Origin: Opisthorchis felineus | Lineage: Eukaryota; Platyhelminthes; Trematoda; Opisthorchiida; Opisthorchiidae | Assembly (NCBI GenBank): GCA_004794785.1 | Contig: SJOL01006478.1 | Coordinates: 1,041,146 to 1,105,145, forward strand | Direction of reading: 5' to 3' | DNA length: 64,000 nucleotides | Part shown: piece by piece, positions 1 through 12,900 of the stretch | Layout of the letters: every line of letters starts with the position of its first letter | Position numbering within the stretch: the first letter of the stretch is position 1 | The notes under the pieces: model-generated | Told to the model about the DNA's origin: nothing | The model's input: the letters and a program-made list of their open reading frames with translations, nothing else | Database searches by the model: none | Program-made: the position numbers and the translations under genes

Positions 1-2984
1 TTTTATTCAAGTTTGTCGCATCCGAATCACGCGCCGTATCAAGAGAGTGCACGATCAACAAATATGGTCACTCTTTCCCCATTAACTTTCGTCTCTCTCC
101 ATTTTATGCACAATCTCCTCAGCATGCTGAAAATTGCAGCAATAATGGTGCAACCTATTTTTGGTCAAATTGATCTAAAACATAGGAATATCAAGAGTGT
201 GCAGGATTTCGGATGGATTCTGTCCCGCCGGATTACACAACAGTTTCAGCAATAGCGGGGACTTCTGGTTGGATATGACTAGTCGGTATTGAGGCAAGCC
301 ATTTTTCGGTGAGGAAATATTATAATAACGACAAAAGGTCCCGGTAAGAAACGATCGCTTATATGGAACGGAAGCTGCTTGGGGTTGCTTGCCCTTGAAC
401 GTAACTAAATCATGATTTTCTGGTAAAACCTAGTATTGTTATGTAGGGGGCGGCTGGAAAATAAGTTGATCTCACCTACTTATTTAGTAAACCCATGTGG
501 GTGGATTCTACCTCTTTAGTCGACCGGATATATAGGCGGCTACCTGAGCTTTTTTAGTTTTATTTCGTACCAAAGAATGTACCGCGTTTTATTTCTTTCA
601 GATTTTCATGAACCTGTTCGGAAACGTACTTTTGCACAGAAAGCGGTAGCACTGGTTGGAACAGACACCAGATTGGTTAGCTGTTCGTATGCAGGGTTTT
701 GTTGAAAATTGTCGACCAGGAACACAAGAAAAGCTAGTTAGAAGGAAAGCAAAAGTAGAGACAAGTAAGGTGAGGATAGCGGAACGGTAGCGAATGAAGT
801 TGCAGAAGTTTTTCCGCAACGAGAATAATAATATGACGAGGGTGGCTGGTGTGTGTTTTATCACCAGGTATTATTAGTGTGATATCAGCTGATGCGAGCA
901 AAATACTGACAAAAAGGCTCTGATTTCTCCATAAAGACTTTTCGTTGGTATCACACTCAGCAGCGGCCATCGTGCTCACAGTGCAGGAAATTTTCACTGC
1001 TGGACTTTTCTGAGATGGTAGTGTTGGTGGAAGGAGTGAAGTACATGATGATGGTGTTGATAAAAGTGCCCAATGCAAAATCACTTTTAGATAACTGGAA
1101 ATCTCGACTAGGGTCGAGTTATCCACTGTTCGGATGAGGATAATCTATCATCAGCTGTGTTAGAACAGCTGTATAAACGGCATAATTGTCGACGGTCCAT
1201 ATTGACCCTATCATGCAAAATCTAACGTAACATGCAAAATGAAACTTGTATTCAGCGCATTTATCGGAAAGATAATAATGGTTACGGGAAAGCATCAATA
1301 TCAGATATTTGAAGCTCTCTATGCTTTATATCTTTTCACGTACCAGGATTTTCATTTGGCTCACATCCTGAATGTCAAAGTAAATGTCATTCTCGATTAG
1401 ACAAAATCCAGCGACACTTTTCCATATAAAATGAAGTAATTTTTATTGACCATTTAGCACTTACTGTCGACTATATCCACCAGATTGTAAACTAAGGAGT
1501 TTAAAGCATTAGTGAAGAAAACAAACAGTAGTGTATCATGTAGCATGCTCCGTGAAGATTCTCCAACCAACGATATTCGAGCAACATAGCACTAATTGCA
1601 ATTTTAGATACACATTTTTTGCCCTAGTTCAATAAGGCACAAGTTTAGAATTGGCATAAATAATTCTGAATTATCAATCTTTTACCCGGTAAAAGAAAGA
1701 AAGAAAGTTTGTTGACTCGTCGATAAGGAGCAAAGTGGTGCGCTATCTTCCGAGAAAATAATGTTTATCTAATCAGTAGGAGGCGTACGTAGTAAGCAAC
1801 CAAGAGTTTTTTCCTATTTGGGTTTCTGGTACAGCCGTTTGTTTTACGACACATTTGCTTTGCATTCGTTGCATTACACCGCACTCCCTTTGTCTTGTCT
1901 ATACCGGATTCCATTTTACTGCATTTTATCTTATTGTATTCTCTTTTAAATTTTACGTGTATGGGGGACCTACCCTAATATTGTTGAACATCTGAGGTTT
2001 TAAGTCTACATAAATGCTAGAAGCGACTTTCTGTTATCATAAATTAAGCTCATCAAGCTGAATAATGTGTGCCTTGCGTGAGACTTATAAGTGTTGCACG
2101 TCTAACTATCGAATTTTGTGGTGTTTCCAAGTGTTCACTTATTCCGACGAGTTGAATAGGATGGGTCACCAGTTGAGCATGCAAGTGGATTTAGAACTGC
2201 CTCTCCTAACTTTCTCATTTCGTTCTTTTTCCTTCGGGATTACGTCGGTTATGCCCAGTTATTCGCACGTGCGCCGTAGCGTAAATTGCCTGTGGCTCAA
2301 GGGCTCAGGGCCCAACGGTATTAGTTAAGGAAATGAACATAGCGACCACCAATACGTATATCCTCCAAAGGTTGATGTATGGTTAGCTTGCGTATCCAAC
2401 CCAGTTGAACAGGAATCTAGCCAGCTTGCCTGAAATCTACGAAGACAAATGACTGTCTATCACCTCACCTACCGACGGCATCATTACTTAATTTCCTGCC
2501 CATTCCATCATTCGGTTGATTAATGATCTGCATTGATTCTGCAACATGTTTTGTCGGTAATGCATAAGGATGCAATTTTCAAGCGGCTTGAAGAGTGTTC
2601 CTTTATTTTTTCGTGAAATGAATCTCTTGGTCATGGCAAGTTGTCCATACGGTCAGTAACCGATTGTCTAGCTATACCAGCAAATTTTCAAACCGGATGA
2701 CGCCAAATTGGTGGTGGCAGTTATAAAAGTTTGGGTTTAAATATCGATAGACAAGATAAGGATGCTTGTTCTGCAAAGAACCATAAATGCATATCATGTC
2801 TACCCGGCGTTTAATTTGCAATTGCTTCATATGCCGGCGGGATTCATGATTAGAAGTACTTCGTTACGCATACCGCTGTTTGGCCGGTTAGTTTTCCAAG
2901 TACTAAAGCACCGGTAAAATAAAGGTGGTGTGGGCATATTGCACTCATTCTCAAATTAATTTAGAGATGACAGGGGATTCAGGT
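1..2984. other. no gene seen
   Basis: Only short frames interrupted by stops on both strands; none has convincing splice signals on both sides. A GAAA microsatellite lies near 1,694-1,708. Confidence 0.5.
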
Positions 2985-3120
2985 GAACCCCAGCAGACTC
3001 TCTTCTCTATGATATTCATCCACAAAATGTCCTGCAGCAGGACCTCAAGAAGGGCGATCCGGAGCATGGATAGTTTTCAGTAAACCTTGTGAGTAGTGTG
3101 TTCCGTCAGGAAACGTTGGT
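2985..3120 (+). repeat. dispersed repeat R1, degraded copy
   Basis: CCTCAAGAAGGGCGATCCGG followed by TTTTCAGTAAACCTTGTGAG corresponds to the centre and right side of the 43.8 kb copy. It lies just before another R1 piece, so the two may be a tandem or one split copy. Confidence 0.4.
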
Positions 3121-3263
3121 GGGACGACTCAACCAAATTAATTGTAATTCTGCCTCCATATGGCACATTAATTTGAATATCTTACAAGAGAGACAAAACT
3201 GGGATTCACTTCAGTCTTCGGTTGAGAGCAAACGAGTATGAAAATTGCGTGCAATTAGGGTTT

Positions 3264-3362
3264 AGTGAAACACTAGGTTGTCGAGGATTCGCAGACTTCA
3301 TCTACCCGATGAGCTCCAAGAAGGACAAAGCCGGTCGTGAGTTATCCACAATTTTTTTTTAA
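3264..3362 (+). repeat. dispersed repeat R1, diverged copy
   Basis: Carries CATCTACCCGATGAGCTCCA followed by AGAAGGACAAAGCCGGTCGT and a run of nine T. It matches the centre of the 43.8 kb copy with several substitutions and has lost the downstream part. Confidence 0.5.
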
Positions 3363-6300
3363 AACTAAGGGCAGTGTTTGGAGGGCTTTATGTGCCCAAG
3401 CCAGGAATTTTTCTGGCGCATATGAAGTACCTTATTTTCAGAGCTGGATCGCAAGTTCAGAAGTATAGCATCACGTTCCAGTGGATCAGAGATAAGTTAC
3501 CGTCACATAATTAAGTCGTCTAGGAACTCGTGAAATAATGGGTTAATGATCAATTATGGACCCTGGTTTGCTAGGTGCCGTGGGTGTGTGGTTTGGTTGT
3601 TAGGTATATTTCGGATATAGACATCGAGTGGAGTATACGCCTGGTTGAATTAGAGCAAGCGTTCTGGAAAGCGAAACAAGGCCATCAGGAATTAAGCAAA
3701 TTTGTGACAGATCATCTGTCGTAATTGGTTAAAATGAATCAAATTAGACCCTCGATGAAGCTAACACATCACTAATTATTTGGGTGCTCCAGTTTGCTAG
3801 AAGTAGGATGTAATAATTAAATCGTATTGTTTTATTCTGTGAATCTATAAGGGTCGTCCTTCTAGCATATTTTCGGGGCTCCAAGTGGTATAATTGTACT
3901 ATATGTTTGCATAATAGGGTAGATTTTTGCAAGGAGCTGATGGACGCACAAAATAGTATAAACATAAACATGCACTGCTAGTGTCAGACAAACTGTCTTA
4001 AACTACTTATAAATTGCTTTTGACTAATTTATCATCGATATATATGTTTGTCACGACGCGTTATGTTTTAAGCCCTTTTGTCGTTGAAAATTGCTACCGT
4101 TGGGGAGAAAAATGCTCACCATCAGAATGTACCATTTCTTTCACCCAGTCTAAAACACAGCGGACATATTTTCAGTTGTTTTACATCACATCAAGTCGTG
4201 GATATTTTGCAAGCATTTTATAACCAACGCAACCTGGTAAATTATAGGAGCACAAATTACACAAAAGTCAAGGATGTATTCTACTTTAGTTTGCTATATT
4301 AGCGGTATCATTAATTTTGTTACTGTTTACACACTTTGAAAATCTCTGCTGAAAACGTTTGAAATCAGAATAATGGCACAAATTACATAAAGTTGAACAG
4401 TACCATCAATCCATAAAACTCAAATTACTAGTGGAGAATTTCGACTTGGTATTTGTTGAAAAGTTGGCATAAGTATTTTCTCGAGAGCGGCTACCTTCTG
4501 GGATTGACCAAAACCGTTCTCGTTTGGGAGGTTTTCTACTTCGAGGTCATCAAGTTAAGGAGCTACCAGACGAATGATATAAAACTTTTGCGTGAGGCAG
4601 AATTTAATGCGATTTCATATGATGGATATACACGTAAGTCTTACAATTTAGTTACAAGATGCCGAGTGTCTGGTGTTGGTAGTTTATTTAAAAGTGATTT
4701 GTTGGCCCGAAACTCCTAAGCATTGTGCACAATCGCAATTTGTTGTATTTGTATCAGTGTAATACAACCTAGGATAATTGGACAAACAATCGTCGAACTG
4801 AAAAAATTAAGGCCACATCAATTACGTGGCGTACAGAAAAACGTCCAGATAAACGGCGCGCCGAGTGAACCTGGATTTAGTCTGTAGGATTAGGGTAGTT
4901 CACATGAACGACTGTTCAGTCCATCAAAGTCTCAACTACACAAGTCGTTATTGATGATATTGTCCATACTAAGTGTTGATCATAAATGCGAAGGCCGAAC
5001 TGGCGGGGTACGGCGTCGTTCGACATCGACGAAACCAATCTGTGTGTAAATTTGTGTCAGAATTTTTCAGGGTTCAATCACTTATTCATTAACCCCATCA
5101 CAGATAATACGATCTTCTGCGGCGTTTCAAAGTGTATTCTGGACATGGTCTCCATTGATCCGACCAATGAATGTGGATTACTTCCGACTTACTGTGCCTT
5201 TACTCACTAGAACCACAGTTATATTCCGTTGGCACAAAGGGTTTTCTTGACATGATCCAGATACCTTTTGCCACCTTTGCCACTTTGAATTTGCCGGTAC
5301 CTGACCAGGTGGCGGCTGGTCTGTTTGGTCAACTTGAAAACGTTTCATAACCAATTGAGGTGACAACATCAATGCAGGGTTGAGTGTACTTGCGTGCGGA
5401 GACCACTGTGAAGGTACCAACATACTGGACTACTGATTTTTGGGGTCACCATACTGTATAGTCTGTACTGGTCTATTGCATAATATCATGAGTCAGTATT
5501 TCTCACTCTGCGATTTCGCGGTGGGATCTGAAAAAAACATTAAAGAACAAGTTAATGGTAATTCTGTCGCTGAAAGTAGGAAATCATAATAGGCATTCTC
5601 GAAATCATAACATCAGTGTACAACTCTGATGCTTTGCTGCCGTATTATTTGTGAGCGTGCAGTTCATGGTTATATGTAGGATGTGATACTGCTAGGGAGC
5701 CCACACCTAGATAAAAGGACGATCGCAGCACTTGACCAAAACCTTTGGCTCAAAAGCCTGGGGCAAAGCAGCGACGTTTGACGTCAAATGCAAATGAATT
5801 ATCACTTTTACAGAGAAATTCGCCACATATGTTCCAACTCTCAACTAGAGGCACTAGAAATCTGTGTTGGTCGCACCACTTCACAATGACCAACCTGGTA
5901 TGAGAGGCCCTGTTAGTTTCGCACGGACTGCCCCATTACAAGTAGATGGGTAGCGTAGGCACACATACGGTCACACTACAGTACAGTCCAATCTCTTCAT
6001 GACGTTGGATGACGAATGCAAAACAATGTTTTCGAGGCACATCCAATCGGCCATGCGATGGATTGACGTTTACTAATTCAGAATGTGACCGTTGTTTGTA
6101 CGATCATTCAAGGCAGACGTAGCCAAAGCAGACGTGGATCCATATTTGGCTGATTGGTTTTTTGACCCACGCAGACATAAAACAGTGCTTACAACCCGGT
6201 CTGCATAAGCACATCGGTTGTGCAAATCTGGCTGGCACTCTGTGGATGGCTGTGCTTGCGACCTTATTGCTGATCGATTTATCGATAATTTATCAGTTGC

Positions 6301-6744
6301 CTGTTGATCCCTTCGCCGAGCTTGACTTTGAGGAGATACTTATTTACGTACTTATCGTGTCTTTTCGAAGGGTGACAAAAAGTCTGCAAGTCAACTGCGA
6401 AGCTCGGCGAACAGATCAGCAGCCACGTGATCACTTAATGATAAATGATTCCCATTAATTAATTATTCCGATTAATTTATATATATTATGAAATGTATCG
6501 CTGATGTGATTACATTAAAAACCCACGCTATTTTTGCGAGAAACTGATGTTTGGTGTTGATATATTTCAATGACTATACCAGCGGATTCAACGGTTTGCT
6601 TGTAACTTTTCTACAGAAAGACAGTTTCGCCCGATTAGATGGGTTTCTTTCACCAGCGCGAACCAAAGTAGTCAAAGTTGACTGCATTAAACACAGTAAA
6701 GAAATTACTGTGAAGTGGAAATTGGCGCTTAGTAACTCGCGGTT
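3363..6744. other. downstream flank, no gene seen
   Basis: Contains the presumed 3' flank of the modular gene at its right end. Short frames at 4.4-4.7, 5.2-5.4 and 6.2-6.5 kb lack paired splice signals. An AT-rich patch with TATATATATT lies near 6.48 kb. Confidence 0.45.
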
Positions 6745-6947
6745 TCAAACTAATTTCTTATTATTTGCTGCTGGATTCTGTCCACTAGACTTGCGCCCAC
6801 TGTCAAAATTTGTACATTTGTTAGCAGCAGTCTCCTTGTTAAAATGAAGATCCCCTAGAAATTTGTGTCTCAGCTGACGAACGAATTTCACTGGAACTTT
6901 ATGTGTTCGCGTGGAATGGAATTCCAAATTTTTGAAGAAACCAACCA
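6745..6947 (-). CDS. probable last coding exon with stop
   Basis: Minus-strand exon of 203 nt, phase 1 start, ending at TGA (6,745-6,747). The acceptor is ctaagttcacag. It reads [33 protein letters not shown] and a Lys/Asn/Gln-rich tail ending [10 protein letters not shown]. The basic, low-complexity end looks like a free C-terminus. I see no AATAAA in the following 700 bases, so the 3' end of the transcript is not placed. An alternative acceptor near 6,970 gives a shorter, different end. Confidence 0.45.
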
Positions 6948-9900
6948 CTGTGAACTTAGTTCATCTGAGGTATGAAGCAAAGGTAGACTGAACGTCCTGT
7001 TCGTCATCAGGTCTGCACAGTTTGGATTTGGTTCAACTGTACCAGCTGTCAACTATTGCATCCCATTTTGTTAATCTCACTGAAACTCCCGAAAACAAAA
7101 ATCCTGATGCGAAAATCCAGCATTCGGACCTTTACAGACCAATCCGTATCATCAAGTAAGCCAGGGAAATATCTGAATTTTTCCTGCACCAAACGGCTTT
7201 GCCGGGTGTTTCGGTTGCCATTGGGTGCAAGTGAATGAACGAAGTTATATGGAAGCTTAAAAACAAAATGAATTGTGCAGTTCCAATGCTCTTTGATGAT
7301 TCTCCGAAGTGTTCCAGTAATAAGCTTATCTTGGAAAGCGGAAATCCTCAGCAATCCATTCCGGCTTTCGGTCGGAAAAATTATTACATACGTTTTTCTC
7401 AATAAGCATATATGCTACTTTTGAGTGGTTCCGTACTGCTTGAAAAAATTTGTTTCAGTTGGCCCAAAACACAGCATAAGAGATTTGCAAAGTGTTGTTG
7501 GTTGAGAATCCCAGTGGTGTCCAAACGGAACGTTCAAAACTATTCGTTTCGTGTTCAATGTTAAAGTGTGTATGCATCTTGACGGAAGTCTGATGATGTT
7601 AGCACACTTTGGCCGCGCTCTTGATTTAATGCAAAAATCCCCTTTAGTTCCCGGCGAAGGTTGACATTTAGGTCCGTTCCAATTGTGTGCGAGAAAATCG
7701 CATGATCAGAAGTGAGGGGGAAACTTATCTGAGGATTGTACAACCTCAACCATTACAAACACCCTGTCATTTCCAGGCTTTCAGGTGGAGAGGCAAAAGT
7801 ACATATACTCCGGACTTCCAGTATTTTTCTGTGTTTTCTTCGGCACTATCGCTTTTCATAGAAACTAAAAATTGGACACATTAGTCATTTGTAGAGAACA
7901 ACATTGAGGAAGGCCCTCTCCCTACTTAATTATATGCGCATAAACCTTGTCTGTCGCGACCATGTGGTTTTCTATGCCATATTCAGGGATCCTTAGATGA
8001 GCCCTGGAACCAATTTTTGAATCATTTTGATAAACTGCATTTAGACTTATAGCCATAACGATAGGCTCTAGCATGTATGCAATAACATACAGCGTTCAGT
8101 GGTGTTGCCGAAAATGTCGTTGCCGTTCACCATGAAACAAGTTCGTCCATGTGGCGAAGACAAGTGACCTTTTCTACCAATAACACTTAAGCGTAAGCAC
8201 CGGATCCCCAGGGTGTGCTGCAGGTTTCGTTTGCAATCTAGCACATATATGCATAACACAAATTTGAATGCATTAAACAACATAGCTGTTCAACTATCTA
8301 ACGAATTGCCCACCGTTTACAAGTGTAAGTACTCTAGAGTCATTCGCTAGCCCACTGACACGTATGGCGATGCATACATGGACAAAACAAACACGCATCC
8401 AACCTTGTGTATTTTAGTGCATGAAGGACCACAGGTAGAGGCAGATCATCGGGACACTCCGGGTTGAGTGGACACGAGCAATGATATCAATAGCAGTATA
8501 TTGCTTCGTTGTAGGTCTTTGACCCGGTTGCACAGCTCATTTTACGTTATTAATATGAAATACAAATGATAACATACATTCCGCCATTGCGGCAATGCTA
8601 AATGACTGCGCAAATGATCAACGAAGCGAACTACTCGTCCGCTTCATTATTTTGAGCTAGTGCGTCAGGGGAAGACCAGGAAATAGTAGCAATAAGTTTT
8701 GCTTTCTCTGAACAGGGGCATGCGTATTTTCTATACAATTTGCACCATTAATAACTTGAAACAGACCATGTGACTGCTTGAAATGTTATAACGACAAGAC
8801 CAGGGTAACAGTACTTGAACCACGGCATTATTCCATAACCCACGTAGAAACTCACCATACACTTCGTAAGAATCCAACGTAAAACCTAAAAGTATATACA
8901 CAAAGAAACTACACAAGAGGGGAATACATACAAGGAAAAGCAAATAGTCCAGTCGCCTCCGTGACTGGACTCAAACTTATTTCAAATTTCACGAACGTAT
9001 TGGAGACTGATGGTTGATTAAGTCGCAAAGTCCAATTAATCGGTTGAACTTTGCTTTGTCATTCAACTAAACCTGGTTAGTTTGGTTGCAGCTAGCCAAA
9101 ATGGATCAAGATGGAAATTTTCAAAGAACTTAAATTGCAAACTAAGCTGTGTGCGCTAACTAAGCCATCAATTTATCTTGTGTACATCACTCTTGATATC
9201 CAGTGAACACCACCTAATGCGAAGGGGTGAGATAAACGCATGCACTCCTAAGGCCAGCTAATGATTGAGAACAAGGACTTAGATTTACCAGTCGTTGTTT
9301 GCCTTCGCCGTAGCGTTCTGTGACTAAGCTAACTGAGTGTAGTTTTTTTACAACTAGCATGTCCATGCAGTCGCACATGCAAGTCCAGGCAGTCAAGTGA
9401 AACTTCGGTACATGGAATTAGGATTTTTTCGGAAAAAGCTAATGATCTGATCGTCTACATTCCCGCAGTTATTACATTGAACCATCAACTTTCTGAAGCA
9501 ATGATACGTTTAAATGCTGGCATGCAGCGCAAAGCGTCGACTGAGGCCAGATCATGAATGCTTTATTTGAGGGAAAGGCAGACACAGGGGCACTGAATTC
9601 ACTATAAATGAAATATAAAGCACGGGCGCTGTGTGACATGATTTCAAATGAGTATATGATAGACAAACACGCTGTGTGCGAAATCCTATCAGTCAAATTT
9701 GGAGGCAACTCGGACGGCCCTCTCCAGTGGCTAGCTGGTCGAAGGTAACCTGGAAATGTGACAAATCATCTGGGTCACGCACGCATAATAAATAATTCCA
9801 CTGATTGTCCGAGTGGGGGAAGCAAACTGAACACGCGCAGCGTGAACTCAGGATGGAGTTACTGTCAATATGTGCCTTTGGTTGTTGTTTACAAGCCCCA

Positions 9901-12900
9901 TTAGCACTATGTATACGCGCTATCAGTCTGCGATTTGCGCAGCTGCACCGGACGTGAATAGTTTTGGTTAAAACACAACAGTGTTTGTAGATATAGGTGG
10001 ATCTTTCTGTATGACTGGTTTGGGCAAAAGAACGCTGAAATTTTCTGACCAGAAGATAGGTCAGTTGCTGACTATTTACTTCAAGGTATTTTGAAATGCA
10101 CCCGCCAGAACCCCAAAAAAGTTGAGTAGGATAGGAAAGCATTCGACGTTTGCACTACGTGTCTCAACATAAATCTCGGCATTCCGTTTAACCGGGCTGA
10201 GTCATCCAGCGAAATCCACCTTCACGGTCATAAAATGGTGCGCTGAAACCATAGTTGTTCTCATCTGGCGCAGCTTTATGAGTGGCATAAATCGATGTTA
10301 TTCGGTTGAGAATCTGTCTACAAGAAAGCCACACGCACACCGCACGGCCTGCTATGTATGTTCTACTAATCGAACGATGACTGGGATTGTTTAACTTGCC
10401 AGCGCGTGACCCAGCTAAATCGCAACTTTCTCCAGTGAATTTCCATTAGTCAACTCCTCATGAGGCAATTCGTCGTGCCCAATGAATGGAGCAATAAAAG
10501 TCTGCTGTAATATTATGTAATTCTTTCGATTACACATGAAAGTCAGACGCATTTGAGCGACACGATTGGCCAAAATATGATTCGATCGCTTAACACTCAT
10601 TTGTACATTAAGATAAGTAAAACGTTAGGCAAGAAGACAAGGTGTACTGTGGAATGACCGTTCTTCCCATGCATCAAACTGAAGGCAATAATTGCTTTCA
10701 TCGAGTGGCGCAGCACAGAGTACTGTATGTTCTTTCCAACACGCGATTGCATTTGCTAGTGTACGGCTATCGGGGAGCATAGTCATATTTCTCATACACA
10801 CGCTACAGGTGCACTGTGTTGTGTAACAATGATATTAGATGAAGAGTAGTACACTGGCTGTATAAATCTTGAGAAGCGTAACTAAATATTATCCATCCTT
10901 ATGCACGTTTGCACTTCTTGACGAATACCGATGCGTTCATGAATGTTTATCAGAAGTAACCCGTTAGTAAGACAAAAGATTTGCATCTGGGTTATTCTTC
11001 TCTAGAAACATGAACTTCAGGCTCTTACTTCCACCCCACTACGATTGCTTCATATGTGGCGTATTTAGATAGAAGGACCCAATCCTTTAACTCACAGTAG
11101 GCTCCTTCGCATTCCGGGTTGACCAAAGGCACTCCACACATGTTACGCGTAAATTTTTCGAACGTATCTGGGAAGCGGGAATAAGTTGTTCACCGTTGTA
11201 TGATTCGGCCCAATACACAACGTTCATTCAACGATGGTACATTATTTGAATGTTCAAAGAGCAAAAGTGATATTGAGCAAGTTTAGTTCGAAGTACAACA
11301 GTCTAGCGAGGAGGATGGGGAAATAGCATGTGACTACAGATTATTACATAGCTACGAATTAGAATGAACCGTATACATCTGCATACCATTGGAATGGATC
11401 TGAGATTGTACTTCTTATGAGGGCTTCGAATGTCAAATTAAATGAACTTATGACGCACCTTATGAACTGGCACATTTACAAGGTAAGAGAAATGGCACGC
11501 GATACCTCCAGTGGGTCTGCAACTTTTAGGTAGGAGTTTTGGTAATCCAACAAACACGTGAAAACGTTTTCTCTGTGTGGGAGACAAACTAGGAGGGCAG
11601 TATTGTCAGAAGGTAAAAATATGAAAAAATAATAAGTTATGGTGTCCACGTTTGACGTACCAAAACCTCTGATTTTATACTGGACGTCTGCTATGTAAGG
11701 TTTTGCCAATGTGATATCTAGACAGCATTTGTGTGGCTGCCCGTTGGGAACGAGTACATGGTGAAGCATGGGGTGCTAGGGCATTATTTGTTCTATTTGT
11801 CACAGTGCTGCAGGGACCATCGACATAGTTTGGCATGTACAATTTAATGCAGTATTGGACAGACTAACTCTAAAACTCTCATTCAAAGAACCAGTGGTCA
11901 GACAAAAAAGACGGCATAACCATCATATTTGCAGCCCATATTAAAAATAAAGATCGAAAGGGGGAAAGAAGCGCTCAACAAAAGATGCTCCATTTAATTA
12001 GGATGTATTTAGCGCGATAGCCATTGCAAGGTTAGATTGCGCGTGGCCATGGAATTAATCACCGAAATCAGCGGAAGTCAGAGACGATTTCCCCAACAGT
12101 TTTTACCAAGACCTACAAACGCATTAAAATCACCCCTTGTACTGGTAATTCCTTTCTGTCGATGGTTGACGTAACTGAAATGCTGAGCGTGACCGCTTCT
12201 GTGAAACTTGCAAATAGTCCTGCATGCTCGCACATCTGATTAGCTTCCCAAGCGCAGTTCTATTCAAAACTATTTGCGACAGCCGATGCACGTCGATTTG
12301 TCAGTTGATCCGTTGCTTAGAATTCGTTTTATGCAGATTAGGGTCTAACTCCAGGACATTTCTCAAGAAGGCGAGCGCAATTTGGACATTTCGGTTAGCA
12401 TATTTGGAAGCACTCATCCAGCATGATAGGAGGCAGGAAGTCGGAGCTGTTTGCCGTTTAGTGTTTCCCCCTTTATAACAATCGTATACCATATCACGAG
12501 TAAGGTAAGCGGAATGGACTAGCAAATTACAGGAGCCAGGAAAAAAGATCTCCTCAATCAAACAGTCAAATAACGATTAAAATTATCCATAAAAGGGTTA
12601 CAGGCCAGTTATTACGTCGCCGCTTTAATCTATCACGAACCTATTGGGAAACTGGCTTTACAATTATCATTCTGTAATTGATGCACCTAAAACGGTGGAT
12701 GTTCTGTTTATGAAGAAATATGGTTGTTGTATCCGTCCTCATTCATGAGTTGTGCATTCTCTCTTCTGCTCTTCAAATGTATTCAAAATAAGGCAGGAAA
12801 TATCTGTCGGTTTGAAATCTAACGGCGTTATATGTCAAAACTAAAACTGTGTCCATCTCAGATGGACGGGTCAGAGCAGAAAACAGAAAAGCAGGTGGGA

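Noticed and set aside
734..1126. 130-codon minus open frame
   Set aside because: Low-complexity Ser/Thr/Leu content, no splice support and no similarity to anything I know.
9693..10142. 149-codon minus open frame, including HFQVTFDQL that recalls the core strand
   Set aside because: No acceptor or donor pair gives a core-like exon and the rest of the frame has no module similarity; it also does not fit the phase chain after B5.
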